From Anaerolineales bacterium (GTDB lineage: Bacteria; Chloroflexota; Anaerolineae; Anaerolineales; Villigracilaceae): 64,000 bases of DNA. The stretch covers positions 1 through 64,000 of the forward strand of contig JAGNWT010000010.1 in assembly GCA_017985935.1 (NCBI GenBank). The letters run 5' to 3'. The translations under genes were made by a program, and so were the position numbers. Positions 1-7,250 of this stretch are shown here, in pieces (the stretch's first letter is position 1; the number at the start of each line of letters is the position of its first letter). A model generated the notes under the pieces. It worked only from the letters and a program-made list of their open reading frames with translations. It searched no databases and was not told where the DNA came from.

Positions 1-2
1 CC

Positions 3-869
3 GGCAAATACATCACCAGCCGTTTGCTTGCGCGCGGCGAAGAAGTGATCACGCTCACCAATCATCCCAACCGCCCCGACCCGTTTGCAGGAAAGGTTAA
101 AGCCTTTCCGCTGAACTTCGCGAACGAAGTGGAACTCATCGAAAGCCTGCGCGGCGTGGATGTGCTCGTCAACACGTATTGGATCCGTTTTGACAAAGGC
201 AATAACACACAGCCGCAAGCGGTGAAGAACACAACCATCCTCGTGAACGCGGCGGTAAAGGCGGGCGTAAAGCGCATCGTCCACATCAGCATCACCAACC
301 CGTCGGCTGATTCGCACCTTCCGTACTTTTGGGGCAAAGCCGCCAACGAAAAATCAGTGATCGACTCAGGCATGAGTTACGCCATTCTGCGCCCCACCGT
401 GTTGTTCGGCAAGGAGGATGTGCTTATCAACAATATCGCGTGGCTGCTGAGAAGGCTTCCGCTTTTTGGCCTGCCCGGCGACGGCTCTTACAAGCTCTCC
501 CCCGTTTATGTGGACGACCTCGCTCAACTGGCCGTGGATTCGGTCTACCGCACAGACAACTTCATTTGGGACGCGGTTGGTCCCGACGAGTTGACGTTCA
601 AACAAACTGTGGAGTTGATCGAAAAAACGATCGGCATCTCGCGCCCTTTGATGCCCCTGCCGCCGCGCCTTGCATTGCTCGCCGCGCAATTCCTCAGCCT
701 CTTCGTCAAGGATGTGATGCTCACCCCTGAAGAAGTGGATGGTCTCATGGCCAACCTGCTCATTTCAAAAGAACAGCCTCGCTGCAAGACCAGCCTGAAA
801 GACTGGCTCGAACAAAACAAGTTCACCGTTGGAAAGCAATACGCCAATGAACTTGCAAGACATTTCTAG
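3..869 (+). CDS. NAD(P)-binding epimerase/NmrA-like protein, 5' truncated
   Basis: The reading frame is open to the window edge, so the true start and the first glycine-rich beta strand lie upstream; the first visible residues (GKYITSRLLARGEEV) fit the helix after a GxxGxxG Rossmann loop. The middle shows the atypical-SDR pattern: a strand ending VDVLVNTYW, a strand VKRIVHISITNPS and then the PYFWGKAANEK helix, where the lysine replaces the usual YxxxK lysine. The C-terminal part (YVDDLAQLAVDSV) matches the complex-I-assembly/NmrA-like branch. The likely role is NAD(P) binding, as an oxidoreductase or sugar epimerase; the substrate is unknown. It ends at a shared hairpin terminator facing the next gene. 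Confidence 0.8.
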   Translation, partial: GKYITSRLLARGEEVITLTNHPNRPDPFAGKVKAFPLNFANEVELIESLRGVDVLVNTYWIRFDKGNNTQPQAVKNTTILVNAAVKAGVKRIVHISITNPSADSHLPYFWGKAANEKSVIDSGMSYAILRPTVLFGKEDVLINNIAWLLRRLPLFGLPGDGSYKLSPVYVDDLAQLAVDSVYRTDNFIWDAVGPDELTFKQTVELIEKTIGISRPLMPLPPRLALLAAQFLSLFVKDVMLTPEEVDGLMANLLISKEQPRCKTSLKDWLEQNKFTVGKQYANELARHF

Positions 870-878
870 AAATAAGAA

Positions 879-906
879 AAGACCCGCTTCTTTCGAAGCG
901 GGTCTT
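879..906. terminator. bidirectional hairpin terminator
   Basis: Arms AAGACCCGCTTC (879-890) and GAAGCGGGTCTT (895-906) enclose a 4-nt loop. A-rich and T-rich flanks lie on either side, so it can end both the upstream plus-strand gene and the downstream minus-strand gene, whose stop codon starts just after it. Confidence 0.9.
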
Positions 907-908
907 AT

Positions 909-1499
909 TTAATCCAGTGGAACCAATCCCGTGCAACGCGGGCTATCCATACAGCCGTAATATTTCTTTCCTTTCAAGCCATCACGTTGGATCCGCAAGA
1001 CCATCATCTTGCCGCAGACCGGGCAATTCGGCACTGTGTCAGAGGAGCTATCCACTCGCAGGGCGGCGGTGCTTCCGATCTTTGCCATCGCAGTTTGAAA
1101 TGCGGTGACCAGTTCGGCCGCGTCATACCGCTCACTCGCGGTAATATGCACCAACGGGATGCCCGCATCGGTGAACAGATCGCTGATGAACTTGTCCGCT
1201 TCACGCGCCGCGCCTTTTGAAATGGTCTTCATCACCTCCACGCCAAAAGCCGGCGTCATGGTGGTTGGGTCGCACAACAAAAAGTCAATGTGCTTGCGAA
1301 AGAACTTGTTGAAGAAATGCACATTTTCGTTCGGGCGCACAATGTAAAAAAGATCGTTCAACGCAACTTTCGGGCAGATCACATAACGGCTGCCCATCAT
1401 GGAGGTAAGCACACGAAAAAGAGCCAGTTCCGTAGTTGAGAGGAACGGCTCTTTTAGCCGGTAAGGCAAGCGTTGAATTTCCGCCTTGTCATCAATCAT
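909..1499 (-). CDS. DUF2726 protein with C4 zinc finger
   Basis: The protein has 196 residues. Residues about 20-140 match the DUF2726 pattern: FLSTTELALFRVL at the start, then a core with FFRKHIDFLLCDPTTMTPAFGVEV and the strand AGIPLVHI, which resembles a PD-(D/E)XK nuclease-like fold. The C-terminus has CPVC and then CMDSPRC, a topoisomerase-type C4 zinc finger. Nucleic-acid binding or processing is plausible from the family, but no activity is established. The ATG lies 6 nt after a TATAAT box on the minus strand and has no Shine-Dalgarno sequence, so the mRNA is probably leaderless. It is monocistronic. Confidence 0.8.
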   Translation of the reverse strand: MIDDKAEIQRLPYRLKEPFLSTTELALFRVLTSMMGSRYVICPKVALNDLFYIVRPNENVHFFNKFFRKHIDFLLCDPTTMTPAFGVEVMKTISKGAAREADKFISDLFTDAGIPLVHITASERYDAAELVTAFQTAMAKIGSTAALRVDSSSDTVPNCPVCGKMMVLRIQRDGLKGKKYYGCMDSPRCTGLVPLD

Positions 1500-1505
1500 G
1501 CTGAC

Positions 1506-1511
1506 ATTATA
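1506..1511 (-). promoter_or_regulatory. -10 box, leaderless gene
   Basis: TATAAT on the minus strand is separated by six bases (GTCAGC) from the ATG at 1499. This spacing would put the transcription start on or next to the A of the start codon. I see no good -35 box. Confidence 0.55.
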
Positions 1512-1539
1512 AAGTAGGATTGAAGTACAGTACAGGAAA

Positions 1540-2307
1540 TTACGAACCGCGCATCAATTCCAGCACCTCGGGCTTGAGCGCGGCGTTACAAGCGATCCCC
1601 TCGCCGTGATAATGTCCCTCTTCGCCATTCCACGAGCCGAAGAATCCGCCGGCTTCCTTGAGCAAGACCGGGTATGGACCGCAATCATAGACATCCATGC
1701 GCGGATCAAGAGCCACCTCAGCTCTGCCCGTGGCCACCATCAAATAGCCGTAGGCATCGCCCCAGGTGCGAAGCAAAGCGCCCTTCCGCTCGAAGCGGTG
1801 GACGACATCGCTCATCTTCGCTGTCAGGTGTTGAAAGTCCGAGGTCACCACGCAAGCCTCGGCAAATCGACTGACCGTTGAAACGCGGGCGCGGCGTCCA
1901 TTCCACCAGCAGCCGAGACCCTCGCCTGCGCACAACATTTCGTCCAGCGGCGGGAAGTAAGCCGCGCCTGCCTTTACCTCCCCATCGATCTCCAATGCGA
2001 TCAAAACGCCGTACATCGGAACCCCGTGGATAAAGGAAATCGTCCCGTCGATGGGATCCACGATCCAACGGAACGATTTGCCGCTCCCTGCGCTTTCGCC
2101 AAACTCCTCGCCCACAATCGCATGACCCGGATAGACCCTCTCAACCTCCGCGCGGACAAAGGCTTCCGCTTCACGATCTGCGATGGTCACAGGGTCATTA
2201 TTTTCTTTTCGCTCGGTATGTACCCGGGTATTGAAATATCGGAGGGTGATCTTTCCAGCATGATAGGCAAGAGAAGTGGCAAAGTCGAGGTAAGTTTGCA
2301 GATTCAT
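1540..2307 (-). CDS. inositol monophosphatase family phosphatase, probably histidinol-phosphatase-like
   Basis: A 255-residue Mg-dependent phosphatase of the inositol monophosphatase superfamily. Metal-ligand motifs are present in order: GEEFG (about 67-71), DPIDGT (about 84-89), and DVYDCGPY near residue 205, the C-terminal metal aspartate. The wording IDGTISFIHGVP and DCGPYP is closer to HisN-type histidinol-phosphatases than to inositol or fructose-1,6-bisphosphate members, so histidine biosynthesis is a reasonable guess, but no other his gene is nearby. The start overlaps the stop of the CCA-adding enzyme gene by 4 bases, so it is translationally coupled as the last gene of the operon. 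Confidence 0.85.
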   Translation of the reverse strand: MNLQTYLDFATSLAYHAGKITLRYFNTRVHTERKENNDPVTIADREAEAFVRAEVERVYPGHAIVGEEFGESAGSGKSFRWIVDPIDGTISFIHGVPMYGVLIALEIDGEVKAGAAYFPPLDEMLCAGEGLGCWWNGRRARVSTVSRFAEACVVTSDFQHLTAKMSDVVHRFERKGALLRTWGDAYGYLMVATGRAEVALDPRMDVYDCGPYPVLLKEAGGFFGSWNGEEGHYHGEGIACNAALKPEVLELMRGS

Positions 2308-3521
2308 AGCAAGGTTTTCAACATTTCCTTTTCCTGAGATTCATTGCTTACTGCGCCATCCAGCCACGCGGCTCGCAGGCTGGTGAGGATCTCTTTGTAT
2401 CGCGGGCCGGGCAAAACGCCAAGCGCTTTTAGGTGATTACCGGTGGTCATTGGTTTTACATGCCGCCAGGTGGAAAGATACTCAGCCAAAGCGGGCTCGC
2501 GGCTCACCAAATGTACAGCGTAAATGGAAACCGGCGGATGTTTCTCAAGCTCAAATGTCCACACGCTTGGATTTCGGCCGGAAAAGGTCGGAAGTGTTGA
2601 ACGGATATGCGAAGCAGATGTTAAAGCGGTCGTGAGATCAGATGAAAAATCCAGCCGCTGGGCAAGCACAGGGAAAATCCCCGCAGGAGCATCCGTGAGC
2701 CAGAGCAAATAACGGACTGTGAGTGGGTCAAATTCATCTGATAGCCGGTCGGGGAATGGATGCGGCTCGACTTTTGCAAGATCGGGGTGAATTGCGCTCG
2801 GAAGCCCCATATTGGCTATCCGCAAGATGGATGCGAAGGCATTTTCTTCTGCCAACAGCAAGTCCAGCTCGTGGCGAATGCGCTCACCGCTCAAGCTGGC
2901 AAGCACCGCAAGCGCCTCGTTGCTGACGAGGGATGCTGTTGAAGGGTCAAGTTGAAAACCATAGCGTTGTTCGTAGCGGACAGCACGGAAGATACGCGTG
3001 GGGTCGTCTACGAAGGATCGCGGATGCAGAGCACGAATGGTCTTCTTTTCGAGGTCGTCCCGGCCATTTAATGGATCGAGCAATTCACTGAAAAGATCTC
3101 CACCCAATCGAAGCGCCATCGCATTGATGGTGAAGTCACGGCGGCGCAGATCATCTTCAATGGTGGATGGCGTGACGCTCGGCAAAGATCCCGACTTGAC
3201 ATAGGTTTCTTTGCGGGCAGTGATGAGATCGATCGTTTCGGATGTGGATGGCAATTGCCAGATGGCGGTATGGAATTTGTGATGAGCAGTGAGTTTGCCG
3301 CCCATTTGTTTTACGAGCGACTCCCCGAACCGAATGGCATCCCCTTCTATGATGACATCGAGATCCTTGACCGGGCGGCGCAAAAACAGGTCACGGACGA
3401 ATCCTCCCACCACAAAAGCACGCACATCCAGCGCGGAGGCTTGGGCAGACATGCGTCGAAGCAGATCCTGCTGCTCGGACGGAATCAGGCTCAGGTCAGG
3501 AAGGGAACGCGAAGAGGTCAT
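2304..3521 (-). CDS. cca: CCA tRNA nucleotidyltransferase/poly(A) polymerase family
   Basis: A class II nucleotidyltransferase of 405 residues. The head contains FVVGGFVRD (motif for nucleotide binding), then the catalytic aspartates in VKDLDVII, and DDLRRRDFTINAMAL, the conserved RRDF helix. The neck domain begins with DDPTRIFRAVRYEQRYGF. No HD phosphohydrolase motif is visible in the C-terminal half. It adds or repairs the 3'-CCA end of tRNA. The gene overlaps both neighbours by 4 bases, which puts a tRNA-maturation enzyme inside a transporter operon. Confidence 0.9.
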   Translation of the reverse strand: MTSSRSLPDLSLIPSEQQDLLRRMSAQASALDVRAFVVGGFVRDLFLRRPVKDLDVIIEGDAIRFGESLVKQMGGKLTAHHKFHTAIWQLPSTSETIDLITARKETYVKSGSLPSVTPSTIEDDLRRRDFTINAMALRLGGDLFSELLDPLNGRDDLEKKTIRALHPRSFVDDPTRIFRAVRYEQRYGFQLDPSTASLVSNEALAVLASLSGERIRHELDLLLAEENAFASILRIANMGLPSAIHPDLAKVEPHPFPDRLSDEFDPLTVRYLLWLTDAPAGIFPVLAQRLDFSSDLTTALTSASHIRSTLPTFSGRNPSVWTFELEKHPPVSIYAVHLVSREPALAEYLSTWRHVKPMTTGNHLKALGVLPGPRYKEILTSLRAAWLDGAVSNESQEKEMLKTLL

Positions 3522-4483
3522 TGAGCGCGTTTGGGGTCAAGCATCTCTGTGAGCCCGTCGCCCAACAGATTCCATCCCGTTCCAAAAAGGATGATCGCAA
3601 GTGTGGCAGGAACAAAGACCCACCACGCGGCAAAGATATCGCCGCCGGGTCCAATGACCCAGTTGCGTCCCATCGATAAGAGGATGCCCCAGGCAGATTG
3701 CCCACCCAAGCCAATGAAGGTGATGGTGGCTTGAAGGATGACAGAACTGCCGACATCACGCGCAGAAAGCACGATGGCGGGTCCAATGGAATTGGGAATG
3801 ATGTGGCGGCGAATGATCCAAAACGGCTTTCCGCCGAGCGCACGCGCAGATTGAATGAAGTCGGTGTTCTTGAGGGTGATGACAATGGAATTGACAAGGC
3901 GTGCAACCGGCATCCATGAAAATAGAACGAGACTGATCAGGATGGGGTCAACCTTCATCAGGAAGACTGCGAACGGCGGAGGGGTAAACTGAAAGTCCAC
4001 GACCCGCCCAACATAATCGTTGTTGAACCAGTAGATGCCGCCCATTGATTCAATGGTGATCGCCACGATCTGCTGCAAAAAGACCACGCCTGCCAATGGC
4101 GGGAAGGCAATGAACGCATCCGAGATTCGCATCATGATACTGTTGACCGCGCCGCCCGAGTAGCCGGCAGTGACGCCAAAGAGCACGCCGATGACGAAGG
4201 TTCCCAACGCCACAAGCAAACCAAAGATCATTGCTTCGCGCGCACCCCAAACAAGGGCGTGATAGACATCGATCTGCCCGGGCAATGTGCCAAGCGGAGC
4301 CTCGGCGCTCGGCGGGTGAGGAACCCGATCGGTGGAGCGACCGACTTTCATGAATACCCCTTGCGTGGTCTTGTTGGCTGGGGATAAAACAGGCGCGAAA
4401 ACGGCCATGATGGTGAAGGTCAGGACGATGATCAGCCCGATCCAATTTTGCCAGCGAGAAAGAAAGAAGCGTAGTCGGCTCAT
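3518..4483 (-). CDS. peptide/nickel-type ABC transporter permease (DppC/OppC-like)
   Basis: A 321-residue inner-membrane permease with about six membrane segments. An N-terminal OppC-like segment (GLIIVLTFTIMAVFAPVLSP) is followed by a periplasmic stretch. The cytoplasmic EAA loop is seen as ALGGKPFWIIRRHIIPNSIG. A hydrophilic insert between the third and fourth membrane segments (around YWFNNDYVGRVVDFQ) is longer than in enteric DppC. It pairs with the upstream DppB-like permease through a 4-base overlap. The ATPase and solute-binding subunits are not in the window, so the substrate (peptide, oligosaccharide or metal chelate) cannot be told. Confidence 0.9.
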   Translation of the reverse strand: MSRLRFFLSRWQNWIGLIIVLTFTIMAVFAPVLSPANKTTQGVFMKVGRSTDRVPHPPSAEAPLGTLPGQIDVYHALVWGAREAMIFGLLVALGTFVIGVLFGVTAGYSGGAVNSIMMRISDAFIAFPPLAGVVFLQQIVAITIESMGGIYWFNNDYVGRVVDFQFTPPPFAVFLMKVDPILISLVLFSWMPVARLVNSIVITLKNTDFIQSARALGGKPFWIIRRHIIPNSIGPAIVLSARDVGSSVILQATITFIGLGGQSAWGILLSMGRNWVIGPGGDIFAAWWVFVPATLAIILFGTGWNLLGDGLTEMLDPKRAQ

Positions 4484-5547
4484 GATTGCAAAACCTCCTC
4501 ACGCACCCGCGGATCAAGGATGGCTTGCACGATATCCAAAACAAGCATCAGCCCGAGCACCATTACCACGCTGTAAACAGCAAAGCCGAGCGCGGCGGGA
4601 GCATCGGGATAACTGCTCATGGCGATCACAATGACCTGAGAAATCCCCGGCAGATCAAAGATGATCTCAGCCACGAAGACACCGGTCACGATACTTGTAG
4701 CAGACAATACCATGGTGGTCAGTGACGGGGCAAGAATGGCTCGCAGAGCGTGCTTCCAGATCAAGTCCCATTCATGCACGCCGCGCGCACGCGCCGCGGT
4801 GATGTAATCTTTGCTGCGCTCGCCGATCATGGTGGAGCGGGCGATGCGAGCCAAAGTCGCCCAGTGATAAAGAGACAAGGTCACGACTGGCATTGCCAGA
4901 TGGCGCAAGGAGACCAGTAGAATGTCGAGGCGTCCATTGACGAGGCTATCGAGAATGAGCGAACCTGTGTATTCCACAAAGCCGGATTTCTCCATTTGGA
5001 GTTGAGTGGCAATATCCAGCCGACCGGGAGCGAACCAGCCCAACTTAAGATAAAAAACTGAAAGCAGGATCATGGACAAAATGAAGGGCGGCATGGACGT
5101 CCCCAGAAATGCCAGGAAGCGAAAAACACCATCGAAAGTTCCTCCGGGCTTCCAGCCTGAAAGCAGACCACTGTATAAGCCAAGCGGAATGAGCAGAAGC
5201 AAAGAGAGAGTCGCCAATTCCAGTGTTGCGGGGGTGCGATGCAAAAGCGCAGGGAGCACATCCGCCCGCATGGTGGGGCTGTATCCCCAGGAACCGGTCA
5301 ACAGGGATTTGACCCAATAGGCATATTGAACGAGGTAGGGTTCATCCAAATGGTTTTCTCTAATAACCACCGCAATATAATTTTCAGATGCCCGTTCCCC
5401 TCCCTTGCCCGGAGGAATATACAGGCGGGCGCGCGCTTCAGGCGGGGTCAACATGATACCGGCGTACAACATCATGGTGATGACAACCATGGAAAGCAGC
5501 GCATAAAACAAACGTCTGATCACAAACTGGAGAAATGGGGGTAGCAT
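4480..5547 (-). CDS. peptide/nickel-type ABC transporter permease (DppB/OppB-like)
   Basis: A 355-residue permease. The N-terminal membrane anchor FVIRRLFYALLSMVVITMML and a long periplasmic loop are typical of DppB, and the EAA motif appears as ARGVHEWDLIWKHALRAIL. It forms a heterodimer with the next gene product. It is the first gene of a four-gene minus-strand operon (permease, permease, CCA enzyme, phosphatase), all joined by 4-base overlaps. A GAGG-containing ribosome site lies about 8-10 nt before the ATG. Confidence 0.9.
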   Translation of the reverse strand: MLPPFLQFVIRRLFYALLSMVVITMMLYAGIMLTPPEARARLYIPPGKGGERASENYIAVVIRENHLDEPYLVQYAYWVKSLLTGSWGYSPTMRADVLPALLHRTPATLELATLSLLLLIPLGLYSGLLSGWKPGGTFDGVFRFLAFLGTSMPPFILSMILLSVFYLKLGWFAPGRLDIATQLQMEKSGFVEYTGSLILDSLVNGRLDILLVSLRHLAMPVVTLSLYHWATLARIARSTMIGERSKDYITAARARGVHEWDLIWKHALRAILAPSLTTMVLSATSIVTGVFVAEIIFDLPGISQVIVIAMSSYPDAPAALGFAVYSVVMVLGLMLVLDIVQAILDPRVREEVLQS

Positions 5548-5662
5548 CCTGAACCTCGATCGAGCATCAATTAACTGATTGCTATTTTACCCTGTACTCC
5601 ATACCCTAAAAGGGCGAAAGTGTATAATCATCACAGCAAATCTTTTATGAGGTGGTGGCACA

Positions 5663-6151
5663 ATGGACGGAAACTTGTACTGTCTGGGTATTTTTGGCTT
5701 GATCTTTTTTCTCGCGGCGCTGATGGCTGCCTCACGCGCCGTGAAGGATTGGCAAAAATACCGTGCCAGCCAGCACTGGCTCAGCGCCAATGGGCAGGTC
5801 CTCAACACTTATATATCCACGCAGGGCAGCGCGAACAAGGGAAAGTCCCATCAAGTTCACATCTCCTATTCTTATGAAGTGATGGGACAGGGATATCAGG
5901 GCAATCAACTATCCTTTGGCTCGGAGGGAAATTCTTACGACACCCGTTCCAGCGCCGAGAAAGAGATCGCCCGCTTCCCCGAAGGAAGTCCCGTTACCGT
6001 TTATTACGATCCAGATCGACCGGCAGAAGCGGTGCTGGAAAGGAAATATAACTCCACAGGAGCCATTCTTGCAGTCATCCTAGGGGTGCTCGGCGCCGGA
6101 ATTATGGTCTATGCCTATTTTCAGCTGTCCTCGCTTGGATATTTGGGATAA
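5663..6151 (+). CDS. DUF3592 membrane protein
   Basis: The 162-residue protein has an N-terminal membrane helix (LGIFGLIFFLAALMAAS), a central extracytoplasmic beta domain and a C-terminal helix (GAILAVILGVLGAGIMVYAYF). The pattern WLSANGQVLNTYIS, then VHISYSYEV, FPEGSPVTVYYDPDRPAEAVLE is characteristic of DUF3592. The function is unknown. A TATAAT box at 5623-5628 and a GAGGTGG ribosome site precede the ATG. It is divergent from the ABC permease operon. Confidence 0.85.
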   Translation: MDGNLYCLGIFGLIFFLAALMAASRAVKDWQKYRASQHWLSANGQVLNTYISTQGSANKGKSHQVHISYSYEVMGQGYQGNQLSFGSEGNSYDTRSSAEKEIARFPEGSPVTVYYDPDRPAEAVLERKYNSTGAILAVILGVLGAGIMVYAYFQLSSLGYLG

Positions 6152-6156
6152 TCGTG

Positions 6157-6162
6157 TATAAT
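6157..6162 (+). promoter_or_regulatory. -10 box before a 20-codon ORF
   Basis: TATAAT is followed by GTCGGC and an ATG at 6169. The arrangement is nearly identical to the box before the DUF2726 gene (TATAATGTCAGC-ATG). Confidence 0.5.
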
Positions 6163-6168
6163 GTCGGC

Positions 6169-6231
6169 ATGTTTTTGAACCCTAACCCGTCCCCTCGAAA
6201 CACTTTGTGTAAATCTACCCGGTCTGGCTAG
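6169..6231 (+). CDS. possible 20-residue leader peptide (MFLNPNPSPRNTLCKSTRSG)
   Basis: An ATG placed 6 nt after a TATAAT box opens a 20-codon frame ending in TAG at 6229. It is followed 19 nt later by a strong terminator hairpin, and the next gene starts after that. The ORF is too short to support by composition. It may be an attenuator leader, a small protein, or simply part of a structured RNA, because the same bases form a stem (GAACCCTAACC at 6177 with GGCTAGGTTC at 6226). Confidence 0.25.
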   Translation: MFLNPNPSPRNTLCKSTRSG

Positions 6232-6249
6232 GTTCGCTTTTGTTTGTTC

Positions 6250-6284
6250 AAACGGCTCCCAGACTTGGCGAGCCGTTTTTGTTT
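6250..6284 (+). terminator. intrinsic terminator upstream of the MazG-like gene
   Basis: AAACGGCTC (6250-6258) pairs with GAGCCGTTT (6270-6278), with an inner CCA/TGG extension, followed by a T-rich tail. It lies only about 20 nt before the ATG of the next gene, so it can act as an attenuator. Confidence 0.75.
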
Positions 6285-6302
6285 GTAACCAGAGACAACC
6301 AA

Positions 6303-6635
6303 ATGAACAGAGATCTAAACCTAAAAGAGTTGACCGCCTTAATGCATGAGTTGGTGAAGTCTAAAGGCTGGTACGAAAAAGACAGCAAACGCCCGCAGAC
6401 TCCGCGCAACCTGGCTGTATCCTTGTCGATCGAAGCGGCAGAAATACTGGAACATTTTCAATTTGGTGAAGAGGTCAAAGACCGCGAAGAACTGGGGAGT
6501 GAACTCGCAGACGTAACCCTGTATCTTTTACAGCTCGCTTCGGTCTCAGGGATCGACCTGCAAGAAGCGGTGCTAAAGAAGATCGAAGTGAATAAAACAA
6601 GAATTTGGGATGAAGAAGCAAAAGAAAACAAGTAA
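6303..6635 (+). CDS. MazG-like nucleotide pyrophosphohydrolase
   Basis: A 110-residue all-alpha NTP pyrophosphatase. The Mg-binding helices are visible as LSIEAAEILEHFQF and ELADVTLYLLQLA, the EAAE...ELAD pattern of RS21-C6/dCTP pyrophosphatase-type MazG proteins. The C-terminal VNKTRIW is also typical. The likely role is hydrolysis of non-canonical or excess dNTPs to monophosphates. I chose the ATG at 6303 because an in-frame upstream start would run through the terminator hairpin. The LOG gene follows 14 nt later and is probably co-transcribed. Confidence 0.85.
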   Translation: MNRDLNLKELTALMHELVKSKGWYEKDSKRPQTPRNLAVSLSIEAAEILEHFQFGEEVKDREELGSELADVTLYLLQLASVSGIDLQEAVLKKIEVNKTRIWDEEAKENK

Positions 6636-6649
6636 TAAGTGAGATGACG

Positions 6650-7180
6650 ATGAACATCACAGTATTTGGCGGCGCACAACCGAAGGAAGGCTCGGCGGCT
6701 TACGAACAAGCCCGCGAACTTGGCGCGCTTCTCGCCCAAAGCGGACATTCCGTGCTGACCGGCGGCTATATGGGCACCATGGAAGCCGTGTCTCGCGGGG
6801 CACACGAAGCGGGCGGACATGTCATCGGCGTGACCTGTATCGACATTGAGGAGTGGCGAAAATCCAAACCGAATCAATGGGTGAAGGAAGAGCGGCGCAA
6901 GCAAACCCTGATGGAGCGCTTATCCGGTCTGATCGAAGGCTGTGATGCCGCCATTGCCCTGCCCGGTGGAGCCGGCACTCTGGCTGAAATATCCCTGATG
7001 TGGAATTTGATGATCGTGGAATCCCTGCCTCCCAGGCCTCTTATACTGGTCGGAAGCGGTTGGCAGTCCACCTTCGCCCAGTTCTTCAATGAGTTCAATA
7101 CTTACATGCCCATACATCAGCGAGAGTTGTTATACTTTGCGGAAGATGTAAAAACTGCTGTAGAGAAATTAAAAGGTTAA
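6650..7180 (+). CDS. LOG family (TIGR00730-like) nucleotide phosphoribohydrolase
   Basis: A Rossmann-like protein of about 176 residues. Motifs are TGGYMGTMEAVSRGAHEAGG (replacing the SGGGxxGLMG loop) and ALPGGAGTLAEI (PGGxGTxxE), which form the phosphate/ribose-binding site of LOG and related enzymes. Such enzymes release the base from nucleoside 5'-monophosphates (cytokinin riboside monophosphate or purine monophosphates). Two in-frame ATGs lie at 6644 and 6650; the second gives the usual MNITVFGG N-terminus. It follows the MazG-like gene, which suggests shared nucleotide housekeeping. Confidence 0.85.
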   Translation: MNITVFGGAQPKEGSAAYEQARELGALLAQSGHSVLTGGYMGTMEAVSRGAHEAGGHVIGVTCIDIEEWRKSKPNQWVKEERRKQTLMERLSGLIEGCDAAIALPGGAGTLAEISLMWNLMIVESLPPRPLILVGSGWQSTFAQFFNEFNTYMPIHQRELLYFAEDVKTAVEKLKG

Positions 7181-7182
7181 AT

Positions 7183-7235
7183 GTTGAAGGCTGAAAGATC
7201 CAAAACCTGCTACCTGTAACCTTTACCCTTCAAAC
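7183..7235. repeat. imperfect intercistronic inverted repeat
   Basis: GTTGAAGGCTGAAAG (7183-7197) pairs imperfectly with CTTTACCCTTCAAAC (7221-7235). It is one of at least five such elements made of short degenerate units between same-strand genes in this window. It lies between the LOG gene and proS and has no T-tract. Confidence 0.5.
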
Positions 7236-7250
7236 AAGATAAGAGGAAAA

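Larger units (their letters stand above)
6163..6284 (+). ncRNA. candidate structured leader or small RNA
   Basis: Between the -10 box and the terminator, bases 6177-6187 can pair with 6226-6235 around an inner hairpin ACAC-TTT-GTGT (6200-6210). A terminator follows at 6250-6278. The unit of about 115 nt looks like an independently transcribed small RNA or a 5' attenuator of the pyrophosphohydrolase gene. I do not recognise a known riboswitch class in it. Confidence 0.3.
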
